Part shown: positions 25,501 to 37,372 of the stretch, piece after piece
How the letters are laid out: the number at the start of each line of letters is the position of its first letter
Position numbering within the stretch: the stretch's first letter is position 1
NCBI RefSeq assembly: GCF_029227915.1
Contig: NC_079888.1
Location: 23,416,001-23,480,000 of the forward strand
Reading direction: 5' to 3'
DNA from: Hydractinia symbiolongicarpus
Lineage: Eukaryota; Cnidaria; Hydrozoa; Anthoathecata; Hydractiniidae
DNA length: 64,000 nucleotides
Position numbers and translations under genes: made by a program
The notes under the pieces: generated by a model
Told to the model about the DNA's origin: nothing
The model's input: only the letters and a program-made list of their open reading frames with translations
Database searches by the model: none

Positions 25501-28500
25501 TTTGTATACTTTTGACTATACGGGCCAAGCCCGGGATTTACGGGAAATCGCGGGTTTTCGTTTGCCGGCGATTAAACTTCTTTTATTCAGCGTCTCATCA
25601 AAAATCAAAACATTTTTGAAAACTACAAGTCTCATGCGTTTTAGTACTGAAAAAATAATTTAAAAAATCGTTCTGGAAATGAGTTTACTCCCTGGGTACT
25701 TTCTTTGTATACTTTTGACTATACGGGCCGAGTCCGGGATATAGGGAAATCGCAGGTTTTCGTTTGCCGGCGATTAAACTGCTTTTATTCAGCGTCTCAT
25801 CAAAAATGAAAACATTTTTGAAAACTACAAGTCTCATGCGTTTTAGTGGTGATAAAATAATTTAAAAATTCGTTCGGGAAATGAGTTTACTCCCTGGGTA
25901 CTTTCTTTGTATACTTTTGACTATACGCGCCAAGCCGGGATTTACGGGAAATCACGGGTTTTCGTTTGCCGGCGGTTAAACTTCTTTTATTCAGCGTCTC
26001 ATCAAAAATGAAAACATTTTTAAAAACTACAAGTCTTATGCGTTTTAGTGGTGAAAAAATAATTTAAAAAATCGTTCTGGAAATGAGTTTACTCCCTGGG
26101 TACTTTCTTTGTATACTTTTGACTATACGGGCCGAGTCCGGGATTTAGGGAAATCGCAGGTTTTCGTTTGCCGGCGATTAAACTGCTTTAATTCAGCGTC
26201 TCATCAAAAATGAAAACATTTTTGAAAACTACAAGTCTCATGCGTTTTAGTGGTGAAAAAATAATTTAAAAAATCGTTCGGGAAATGAGTTTACTCCCTG
26301 GGTACTTTCTTTGTATACTTTTGACTATACGGGCCAAGCCGGGATTTACGGGAAATCGCGGTTTTCGTTTGCCGGCGATTAAACCTCTTTTATTAAGCGT
26401 CTCATCAAAAATGAAAACATTTTTAAAAACTACAAGTCTCATGTGTTTTAGTGGTGAAAAGGTAATTTAAAAAATCGTTCCGGAAATGAGTTTACTCCCT
26501 GGGTACTTTCTTTGTATACTTTTGACTATACGGGCCGAGTCCGGGATTTACGGGAAATCGCAGATTTTCGTTTGCCGGCGATTAAACTTCTTTTATTCAG
26601 CGTCCCATCAAATATGAAAATATTTTTGAAAACTACAAGTCTCATGCGTTTAGTGGTAAAAAAATAATATAAAAAATCGTTCGGGAAATGAGTTTACTCC
26701 CTGGGTACTTTTTTGTATACTTTTGACTATACGGGCCAAGCCCGGGATTTACGGGAAATCGCGGGTTTTCGTTTGCCGGCGATTAAACTTTTTTTATTCA
26801 GCGTCTCATCAAAAATGAAAACATTTTTAAAAACTACTAGTCTTATGCGTTTTAGTGGTGAAAAAATAATTTAAAAAATCGTTCTGGAAATGAGTTTACT
26901 CCCTGGGTACTTTCTTTGTATACTTTTGACTATACGGGCCAAGCCCGGGATTTACGGGAAATCGCGGGTTTTCGTTTGCCGGCGATTAAACTTTTTTTAT
27001 TCAGCGTCTCATCAAAAATGAAAACATTTTTAAAAACTACTAGTCTTATGCGTTTTAGTGGTGAAAAAATAATTTAAAAAATCGTTCTGGAAATGAGTTT
27101 ACTCCCTGGGTACTTTCTTTGTATACTTTTGACTATACGGGCCGAGTCCGGGATATAGGGAAATCGCAGGTTTTCGTTTGCCGGCGATTAAACTGCTTTT
27201 ATTCAGCGTCTCATCAAAAATGAAAACATTTTTGAAAACTACAAGTCTCATGCGCTTTAGTGGTGAAAAAATAATTTAAAAAATCGTTCGGGAAATGAGT
27301 TTACTCCCTGGGTACTTTCTTTGTATACTTTTGACTATACGGGCCAAGCGGGGATTTACGGGAAATCGCGGGTTTTCGTTTGCCGGCGATTAAACTTCAT
27401 TTATTCAGCGTCTCATCAAAAATGAAAATATTTTTAAAAACTACAAGTCTTATGCGTTTTAGTGGTGAAAAAATAATTTAAAAAATCGTTCTGGAAATGA
27501 GTTTACTCCTTGAGTACTTTCTTTGTATACTTTTGACTATACGGGCCGAGTCCGGGATTTAGGGAAATCACAGGTTTTCGTTTGCCGGCGATTAAACTGC
27601 TTTTATTCGGCGTCTCATCAAAAATGAAAACATATTTGAAAACTACAAGTCTCATGCGTTTTAGTGGTGAAAAAATAATTTAAAAATTCGTTCGGGAAAT
27701 GAGTTTACTCCCTGGGTACTTTCTTTGTATACTTTTGACTATACGGGCCAAGCCGGGATTTACGGGAAATCACGGGTTTTCGTTTGCCGGCGGTTAAACT
27801 TCTTTTATTCAGCGTCTCATCAAAAATGAAAACATTTTTAAAAACTACAAGTCTCATGCGTTTTAGTGGTGAAAAAGTAATTTAAAAAATCGTTCCGGAA
27901 ATGAGTTTTCTCCCTGGGTACTTTCTTTGTATACTTTTGACTATACGGGCCAAGCCTGGGATTTACGGGAAATCGCGGGTTTTCGTTTGCCGGTGATTAA
28001 ACTTCTTTTATTCAGCGTCTCATCAAAAATGAAAACATTTTTGAAAACTACAAGTCTCATGCGTTTTAGTACTGAAAAAATAATTTAAAAAATCGTTCTG
28101 GAAATGAGTTTACTCCCTGGGTACTTTCTTTGTATACTTTTGACTATACGGGCCGAGTCCGGGATATAGGGAAATCGCAGGTTTTCGTTTGCCGGCGATT
28201 AAACTGCTTTTATTCAGCGTCTCATCAAAAATGAAAACATTTTTCAAAACTACAAGTCTCATGCGTTTTAGTGGTGAAAAAATAATTTAAAAGATCGTTC
28301 GGGAAATGAGTTTACTCCCTGGGTACTTTCTTTGTATACTTTTGACTATACGGGCCAAGCGGGGATTTACGGGAAATCGCGGGTTTTCGTTTGCCGGCGA
28401 TTAAACTTCATTTATTCAGCGTCTCATCAAAAATGAAAACATTTTTAAAAACTACAAGTCTTATGCGTTTTAGTGGTGAAAAAATAATTTAAAAAATCGT

Positions 28501-29284
28501 TCTGGAAATGAGTTTACTCCTTGAGTACTTTCTTTGTATACTTTTGACTATACGGGCCGAGTCCGGGATTTAGGGAAATCGCAGGTTTTCGTTTGCCGGC
28601 GATTAAACTGCTTTTATTCAGCGTCTCATCAAAAATGAAAACATTTTTGAAAACTGCAAGTCTCATGCGTTTTAGTGGTGATAAAATAATTTAAAAATTC
28701 GTTCGGGAAATGAGTTTACTCCCTGGGTACTTTCTTTGTATACTTTTGACTATACGCGCCAAGCCGGGATTTACGGGAAATCACGGGTTTTCGTTTGCCG
28801 GCGGTTAAACTTCTTTTATTCAGCGTCTCATCAAAAATGAAAACATTTTTAAAAACTACAAGTCTCATGCGTTTTAGTGGTGAAAAAGTAATTTAAAAAA
28901 TCGTTCCGGAAATGAGTTTTCTCCCTGGGTACTTTCTTTGTATACTTTTGACTATACGGGCCAAGCCCGGGATTTACGGGAAATCGCGGGTTTTCGTTTG
29001 CCGGCGATTAAACTTCTTTTATTCAGCGTCTCATCAAAAATGAAAACATTTTTGAAAACTACAAGTCTCATGCGTTTTAGTACTGAAAAAATAATTTAAA
29101 AAATCGTTCTGGAAATGAGTTTACTCCCTGGGTACTTTCTTTGTATACTTTTGACTATACGGGCCGAGTCCGGGATATAGGGAAATCGCAGGTTTTCGTT
29201 TGCCGGCGATTAAACTGCTTTTATTCAGCGTCTCATCAAAAATGAAAACATTTTTGAAAACTACAAGTCTCATGCGTTTTAGTG
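22560..29284 (+). repeat. 17-mer HOR, spacing 3,436 bp, two copies
   Basis: About 22560-25848 recurs at about 25996-29284 with offset 3,436. Shared rare variants include CTGCTTTAATTCAG (22750/26186), CCTCTTTTATTAAGCG (22947/26383), CATGTGTTTTAG, ACTACTAGTCTTATG (twice in each copy) and TATTCGGCGTC. Differences are sparse. Within each copy the right half consists of a 5-mer of about 1,011 bp. Confidence 0.9.
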
Positions 29285-31303
29285 GTGAAAAAGTAATTTA
29301 AAAAATCGTTCCGGAAATGAGTTTTCTCCCTGGGTACTTTCTTTGTATACTTTTGACTATACGGGCCAAGCCCGGGATTTACGGGAAATCGCGGGTTTTC
29401 GTTTGCCGGCGATTAAACTTCTTTTATTCAGCGTCTCATCAAAAATGAAAACATTTTTGAAAACTACAAGTCTCATGCGTTTTAGTACTGAAAAAATAAT
29501 TTAAAAAATCGTTCTGGAAATGAGTTTACTCCCTGGGTACTTTCTTTGTATACTTTTGACTATACGGGCCGAGTCCGGGATATAGGGAAATCGCAGGTTT
29601 TCGTTTGCCGGCGATTAAACTGCTTTTATTCAGCGTCTCATCAAAAATGAAAACATTTTTGAAAACTACAAGTCTCATGCGTTTTAGTGGTGAAAAAATA
29701 ATTTAAAAGATCGTTCGGGAAATGAGTTTACTCCCTGGGTACTTTCTTTGTATACTTTTGACTATACGGGCCAAGCGGGGATTTACGGGAAATCGCGGGT
29801 TTTCGTTTGCCGGCGATTAAACTTCATTTATTCAGCGTCTCATCAAAAATGAAAACATTTTTAAAAACTACAAGTCTTATGCGTTGTAGTGGTGAAAAAA
29901 TAATTTAAAAAATCGTTCTGGAAATGAGTTTACTACTTGAGTACTTTCTTTGTATACTTTTGACTATACGGGCCGAGTCCGGGATTTAGGGAAATCGCAG
30001 GTTTTCGTTTGCCGGCGATTAAACTGCTTTTATTCAGCGTCTCATCAAAAATGAAAACATTTTTGAAAACTACAAGTCTCATGCGTTTTAGTGGTGAAAA
30101 AATAATTTAAAAATTCGTTCGGGAAATGAGTTTACTCCCTGGGTACTTTCTTTGTATACTTTTGACTATACGGGCCAAGCCGGGATTTACGGGAAATCAC
30201 GGGTTTTCGTTTGCCGGCGGTTAAACTTCTTTTATTCAGCGTCTCATCAAAAATGAAAACATTTTTAAAAACTACAAGTCTCATGCGTTTTAGTGGTGAA
30301 AAAGTAATTTAAAAAATCGTTCCGGAAATGAGTTTTCTCCCTGGGTACTTTCTTTGTATACTTTTGACTATACGGGCCAAGCCCGGGATTTCGGGAAATC
30401 GCGGGTTTTCGTTTGCCGGCGATTAAACTTCTTTTATTCAGCGTCTCATCAAAAATGAAAACATTTTTGAAAACTACAAGTCTCATGCGTTTTAGTACTG
30501 AAAAAATAATTTAAAAAATCGTTCTGGAAATGAGTTTACTCCGTGGGTACTTTCTTTGTATACTTTTGACTATACGGGCCGAGTCCGGGATATAGGGAAA
30601 TCGCAGGTTTTCGTTTGCCGGCGATTAAACTGCTTTTATTCAGCGTCTCATCAAAAATGAAAACATTTTTGAAAACTACAAGTCTCATGCGTTTTAGTGG
30701 TGAAAAAATAATTTAAAAAATCGTTCGGGAAATGAGTTTACTCCCTGGGTACTTTCTTTGTATACTTTTGACTATACGGGCCGAGTCCGGGATTTAGGGA
30801 AATCGCAGGTTTTCGTTTGCCGGCGATTAAACTGTTTTTATTCAGCGTCTCATCAAAAATGAAAACATTTTTGAAAACTACAAGTCTCATGCGTTTTAGT
30901 GGTGAAAAAATAATTTAAAAATTCGTTCGGGAAATGAGTTTACTCCCTGGGTACTTTCTTTGTATACTTTTGACTATACGGGCCAAGCCGGGATTTACGG
31001 GAAATCACGGGTTTTCGTTTGGCGGCGGTTAAACTTCTTTTATTCAGCGTCTCATCAAAAATGAAAACATTTTTAAAAACTACAAGTCTCATGCGTTTTA
31101 GTTGTGAAAAAGTAATTTAAAAAATCGTTCCGGAAATGAGTTTTCTCCCTGGGTACTTTCTTTGTATACTTTTGACTATACGGGCCAAGCCCGGGATTTA
31201 CGGGAAATCGCGGGTTTTCGTTTGCCGGCGATTAAACTTCTTTTATTCAGCGTCTCATCAAAAATGAAAACATTTTTGAAAACTACAAGTCTCATGCGTT
31301 TTA
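23816..31303 (+). repeat. 5-mer HOR of ~1,011 bp marked by AGTACTGAAAAAAT
   Basis: The marker occurs at 24632, 25643, 28068, 29079, 29484, 30494 and 31303, giving spacings of 1,011, 1,011, 405, 1,010 and 809 where adjacent. The cycle is: GATATAGGG unit, GCCAAGCGGGG unit with CTTCATTT, CTCCTTGAGTAC unit, AAAATTCG/AATCACGGG/GGCGGTTAAAC unit, and TTTTCTCCCTGGG unit. The 405- and 809-bp spacings are dimer and 4-mer versions produced by losing units. Confidence 0.85.
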
Positions 31304-33127
31304 GTACTGAAAAAATAATTTAAAAAATCGTTCTGGAAATGAGTTTACTCCCTGGGTACTTTCTTTGTATACTTTTGACTATACGGGCCCAGTCCAGGAT
31401 TTACGGTAAATCGCAGGTTTTCGTTTGCCAGCGATTAAACTTCTTTTATTCAGCGTCTCATCAAAAATGAAAACGTTTTTAAAAACTACAAGTCTCATGC
31501 GTTTTAGTGGTGAAAAAGTAATTTAAAAAATCGTTCGGGAAATGAGTTTACTCCCTGGGTACTTTCTTTGTATACTTTTGACTATACGCGCTAAGCCCGG
31601 GATTTACGGGAAATCGCGGGTTTTCGTTTGCCGGCGATTAAACTTCTTTTATTCAGCGTCTCATCGAAAATGAAAACATTTTTGAAAACTACAAGTCTCA
31701 TGCGTTTTAGTGGTGAAAAAATAATTTAAAAAATCGTTCGGGAAATGAGTTTACTCCCTGGGTACTTTCTTTGTATACTTTTGACTATACGGGCCGAGTC
31801 CGGGATTTACGGGAAATCGCAGATTTTCGTTTGCCGGCGATTAAACTTCTTTTATTCAGCGTCCCATCAAATATGAAAATATTTTTGAAAACTACAAGTC
31901 TCATGCGTTTAGTGGTAAAAAAATAATATAAAAAATCGTTCAGGAAATGAGTTTACTCCCTAGGTACTTTTATGTATACTTTTGACTATACGGGCCAAGC
32001 CCGGGATTAACGGGAAATCGCGGGTTTTCGTTTGCCGGCGATTAAACTTCTTTTATTCAGCGTCTCATCAAAAATGAAAACATTTTTAAAAACTACAAGT
32101 CTTATGCGTTTTAGTGGTGAAAAAATAATTTAAAAAATCGTTCTGGAAATGAGTTTACTCACAGGGTACTTTCTTTGTATACATTCGACTATACGTGCCA
32201 AGCCCGGGATTTACGGGAAATCGCAGGTTTTCGTTTGCCGTTGATTAAACTGCTTTTATTCAGCGTCTCATCAAAAATGAAAACATTCTTGGAAACTACA
32301 AGTCTCATGCGTTTTAGTGGTGAAATAATAATTTAAAAAAATCGTTTGGAAAATGAGTTTACTCCCTGTGTACTTTCTTTGTATACTTTTGACTATACGG
32401 GCCGAGTCCAGGATTTACGGTAAATCGCAGGTTTTCGTTTGCCAGCGATTAAACTTCTTTTATTCAGCGTCTCATCAAAAATGAAAACATTTTTAAAAAC
32501 TACAAGTCTCATGCGTTTTAGTGGTGAAAAAGTAATTTAAAAAATCGTTCGGGAAATGAGTTTACTCCCTGGGTACTTTTTTTGTATACTTTTGACTATA
32601 CGCGCTAAGCCCGGCATTTACGGGAAATCGCGGGTTTTCGTTTGCCGGCGATTAAACTTCTTTTATTCAGCGTCTCATCAAAAATGAAAACGTTTTTGAA
32701 AACTACAAGTCTCATGCGTTTTAGTGGTGAAAAAATAATTTAAAAAAATCGTTCGGGAAATGAGTTTACTCCCTGGGTACTTTCTTTGTATACTTTTGAG
32801 TATACGGGCCGAGTCCGGGATTTACGGGAAATCGCAGATTTTCGTTTGCCGGCGATTAAACTTCTTTTATTCAGCGTCCCATCAAATATCAAAATATTTT
32901 TGAAAACTACAAGTCTCATGCGTTTAGTGGTAAAAAAATAATATAAAAAATCGTTCGGGAAATGAGTTTACTCCCTGGGTACTTTTATGTATACTTTTGA
33001 CTATACGGGCCAAGCCCGGGATTTACGGGAAATCGCGGGTTTTCGTTTGCCGGCGATTAAACTTCTTTTATTCAGCGTCTCATCAAAAATGAAAACATTT
33101 TTGAAAACTACAAGTCTCATGCGTTTT
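31303..33127 (+). repeat. Array block R5: mosaic copy of 20.9-22.6 kb material
   Basis: Between two AGTACTG-type units (31303 and 33128) the array switches to the type seen at 20.9-22.6 kb: GGTAAATCGCAGG with TTGCCAGCGATT (about 31400, 32416), CGCGCTAAGC (31587, 32601), a K unit (32158), and TACTTTTATGTATAC. The internal 5-mer spacing is 1,014 bp. The left joint at about 31380-31392 has a unique GGGCCCAGTCC. Confidence 0.8.
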
Positions 33128-33460
33128 AGTACTGAAAAAATAATTTAAAAAATCGTTCTGGAAATGAGTTTACTCCCTGGGTACTTTCTTTGTATACTTT
33201 TGACTATACGGGCCGAGTCCGGCATTTAGGGAAATCGCAGGTTTTCGTTTGCCGGCGATTAAACTGCTTTTATTCAGCGTCTCATCAAAAATGAAAACAT
33301 TTTTAAAAACTACAAGTCTCATGCGTTTTAGTGGTGAAAAAATAATTTAAAAAATCGTTCGGGAAATGAGTTTACTCCCTGGGTACTTTCTTTGTATACT
33401 TTTGACTATACGGGCCAAGCCGGGATTTACGGGAAATCGCGGGTTTTCGTTTGCCGGCGA

Positions 33461-36400
33461 TTAAACCTCTTTTATTAAGCGTCTCATCAAAAATGAAAAC
33501 ATTTTTAAAAACTACAAGTCTCATGTGTTTTAGTGATGAAAAAGTAATTTAAAAAATCGTTCCGGAAATGAGTTTAATCCCTGGGTACTTTCTTTGTATA
33601 CTTTTGACTATACGGGCCGAGTCCGGGATTAACGGGAAATCGCAGATTTTCGTTTGCCGGCGATTAAACTTCTTTTATTCAGCGTCCCATCAAATATGAA
33701 AATATTTTTGAAAACTACAAGTCTCATGCGTTTAGTGGTAGAAAAATAATATAAAAAATCGTTCGGGAAATGAGTTTACTCCCTTGGTACTTTTTTGTAT
33801 ACTTTTGACTATACGGGCCAAGCCCGGGATTTACGGGAAATCGCGGGTTTTCGTTTGCCGGCGATTAAACTTTTTTTATTCAGCGTCTCATCAAAAATGA
33901 AAACATTTTTAAAAACTACAAGTCTTATGCGTTTTAGTGGTGAAAAAATAATTTAAAAAATCGTTCTGGAAATGAGTTTACTCCCTGGGTACTTTCTTTG
34001 TATACTTTTGACTATACGGGCCGAGTCCGGGATATAGGGAAATCGCAGGTTTTCGTTTGCCGGCGATTAAACTGCTTTTATTCAGCGTCTCATCAAAAAT
34101 GAAAACATTTTTGAAAACTACAAGTCTCATGCGTTTTAGTGGTGAAAAAAATAATTTAAAAAATCGTTCGGGAAATGAGTTTACTCCCTGGGTACTTTCT
34201 TTGTATACTTTTGACTATACGGGCCAAGCCGGGATTTACGGGAAATCGCGGGTTTTCGTTTGCCGGCGATTAAACTTCTTTTATTCAGCGTCTCATCAAA
34301 AATGAAAACATTTTTAAAAACTACAAGTCTTATGCGTTTTAGTGGTGAAAAAATAATTTAAAAAATCGTTCTGGAAATGAGTTTACTCCTTGGGTACTTT
34401 CTTTGTATACTTTTGACTATACGGGCCGAGTCCGGGATTTAGGGAAATCGCAGGTTTTCGTTTGCCGGCGATTAAACTGCTTTTATTCAGCGTCTCATCA
34501 AAAATGAAAACATTTTTGAAAACTACAAGTCTCATGCGTTTTAGTGGTGAAAAAATAATTTAAAAAATCGTTCTGGAAATGAGTTTACTTCTTGGGTACT
34601 TTCTTTGTATACTTTTGACTATACGGGCCGAGTCCGGGATTTAGGGAAATCGCAGGTTTTCGTTTGCCGGCGATTAAACTGCTTTTATTCAGCGTCTCAT
34701 CAAAAATGAAAACATTTTTGAAAAATACAAGTCTCATGCGTTTTAGTGGTGAAAAAATAATTTAAAAATTCGTTTGGGAAATGAGTTTACTCCCTGGGTA
34801 CTTTCTTTGTATACTTTTGACTATACGGGCCAAGCCGGGATTTACGGGAAATCACGGGTTTTCGTTTGCCGGCGATTAAACTTCTTTTATTCAGCGTCTC
34901 ATCAAAAATGAAAACATTTTTGAAAACTACAAGTCTCATGCGTTTTAGTGGTGAAAAAATAATTTAAAAAATCGTTCTGGAAATGAGTTTTCTCCCTGGG
35001 TACTTTCTTTGTATACTTTTGACTATACGGGCCAAGCCCGGGATTTACGGAAAATCGCAGGTTTTCGTTTGCCGGCGATTAAACTTCTTTTATTCAGCGT
35101 TTCATCAAAAATGAAAACATTTTTAAAAACTACAAGTCTTATGCGTTGTAGTGGTGAAAAAATATCTTAAAAAATCGTTCTGGAAATGAGTTTACTCCTT
35201 GGGTACTTTCTTTGTATACTTTTGATTATACGGGCCGAGTCCGGGATTTAGGGAAATTGCAGGTTTTCGTTTGCCGGCGATTAAACTGCTTTTATTCAGC
35301 GTCTCATCAAAAATGAAGACATTTTTGAAAACTACAAGTCTCATGCGTTTTAGTGGTGAAAAAATAATTTAAAAATTCGTTCGGGAAATGAGTTTACTCC
35401 CTGGGTACTTTCTTTGTATACTTTTGACTATACGGGCCAAGCCGGGATTTACGGGAAATCACGGGTTTTCGTTTGCCGGCGATTAAACCTCTTTTATTAA
35501 GCGTCTCATCAAAAATGAAAACATTTTTAAAAACTACAAGTCTCATGTGTTTTAGTGGTGAAAAAGTAATTTAAAAAATCGTTCCGGAAATGAGTTTAAT
35601 CCCTGGGTACTTTCTTTGTATACTTTTGACTATACGGGCCGAGTCCGGGATTTACGGGAAATCGCAGATTTTCGTTTGCCGGCGATTAAACTTCTTTTAT
35701 TCAGCGTCCCATCAAATATGAAAATATTTTTGAAAACTACAAGTCTCATGCGTTTAGTGGTAAAAAAATAATATAAAAAATCGTTCGGGAAATGAGTTTA
35801 CTCCCTGGGTACTTTTTTGTATACTTTTGATTATACGGGCCAAGCCCGGGATTTACGGGAAATCGCAGGTTTTCGTTTGCCGGCGATTAAACTTTTTTTA
35901 TTCAGCGTCTCATCAAAAATGAAAACATTTTTAAAAACTACAAGTCTTATGCGTTTTAGTGGTGAAAAAATAATTTAAAAAATCGTTCTGGAAATGAGTT
36001 TACTCCCTGGGTACTTTCTTTGTATACTTTTGACTATACGGGCTGAGTCCGGGATATAGGGAAATCGCAGGTTTTCGTTTGCCGGCGATTAAACTGCTTT
36101 TATTCAGCGTCTCATCAAAAATGAAAACATTTTTGAAAACTACAAGTCTCATGCGTTTTAGTGGTGAAAAAATAATTTAAAAAATCGTTCGGGAAATGAG
36201 TTTACTCCCTGGGTACTTTCTTTGTATACTTTTGACTATAAGGGCCAAGCCGGGATTTACGGGAAATCGCGGGTTTTCGTTTGCCGGCGATTAAACTTCT
36301 TTTATTCAGCGTCTCATCAAAAATGAAAACATTTTTAAAAACTACAAGTCTTATGTGTTTTAGTGGTGAAAAAATAATTTAAAAAATCGTTCTGGAAATG

Positions 36401-36960
36401 AGTTTACTCCTTGGGTACTTTCTTTGTATACTTTTGACTATACGGGCCGAGTCCGGGATTTAGGGAAATCGCAGGTTTTCGTTTGCCGGCGATTAAACTG
36501 CTTTTATTCAGCGTCTCATCAAAAATGAAAACATTTTTGAAAACTACAAGTCTCATGCGTTTTAGTGGTGAAAAAATAATTTAAAAAATCGTTCTGGAAA
36601 TGAGTTTACTTCTTGGGTACTTTCTTTGTATACTTTTGACTATACGGGCCGAGTCCGGGATTTAGGGAAATCGCAGGTTTTCGTTTGCCGGCGATCAAAC
36701 TGCTTTTATTCAGCGTCTCATCAAAAATGAAAACATTTTTGAAAACTACAAGTCTCATGCGTTTTAGTGGTGAAAAAATAATTTAAAAATTCGATCGGGA
36801 AATGAGTTTACTCCCTGGGTACTTTCTTTGTATACTTTTGACTATACGGGCCAAGCCGGGATTTACGGGAAATCACGGGTTTTCGTTTGCCGGCGATTAA
36901 ACTTCTTTTATTCAGCGTCTCATCAAAAATGAAAACATTTTTGAAAACTACAAGTCTCAT
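33461..36960 (+). repeat. 10-mer HOR, 2,022-bp spacing, two copies
   Basis: About 33461-34940 recurs at about 35483-36960. Each copy begins with CCTCTTTTATTAAGCG, then TTCCGG with TTTAATCCCTGGG, then CCCATCAAATATG, ACTTTTTTGTATAC and AAACTTTTTTTATTC, and ends with two adjacent near-identical GAGTCCGGGATTTAGGG units (CTCCTTGGG then CTTCTTGGG). Confidence 0.85.
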
Positions 36961-37372
36961 GCGTTTTAGTACTGAAAAAATAATTTAAAAAATCGTTCTG
37001 GAAATGAGTTTACTTCTTGGGTACTTTCTTTGTATACTTTTGACTATACGGGCCGAGTCCGGGATTTAGGGAAATCGCAGGTTTTCGTTTGCCGGCGATC
37101 AAACTGCTTTTATTCAGCGTCTCATCAAAAATGAAAACATTTTTGAAAACTACAAGTCTCATGCGTTTTAGTGGTGAAAAAATAATTTAAAAATTCGTTC
37201 GGGAAATGAGTTTACTCCCTGGGTACTTTCTTTGTATACTTTTGACTATACGGGCCAAGACCGGGATTTACGGGAAATCACGGGTTTTCGTTTGCCGGCG
37301 ATTAAACTTCTTTTATTCAGCGTCTCATCAAAAATGAAAACATTTTTGAAAACTACAAGTCTCATGCGTTTT

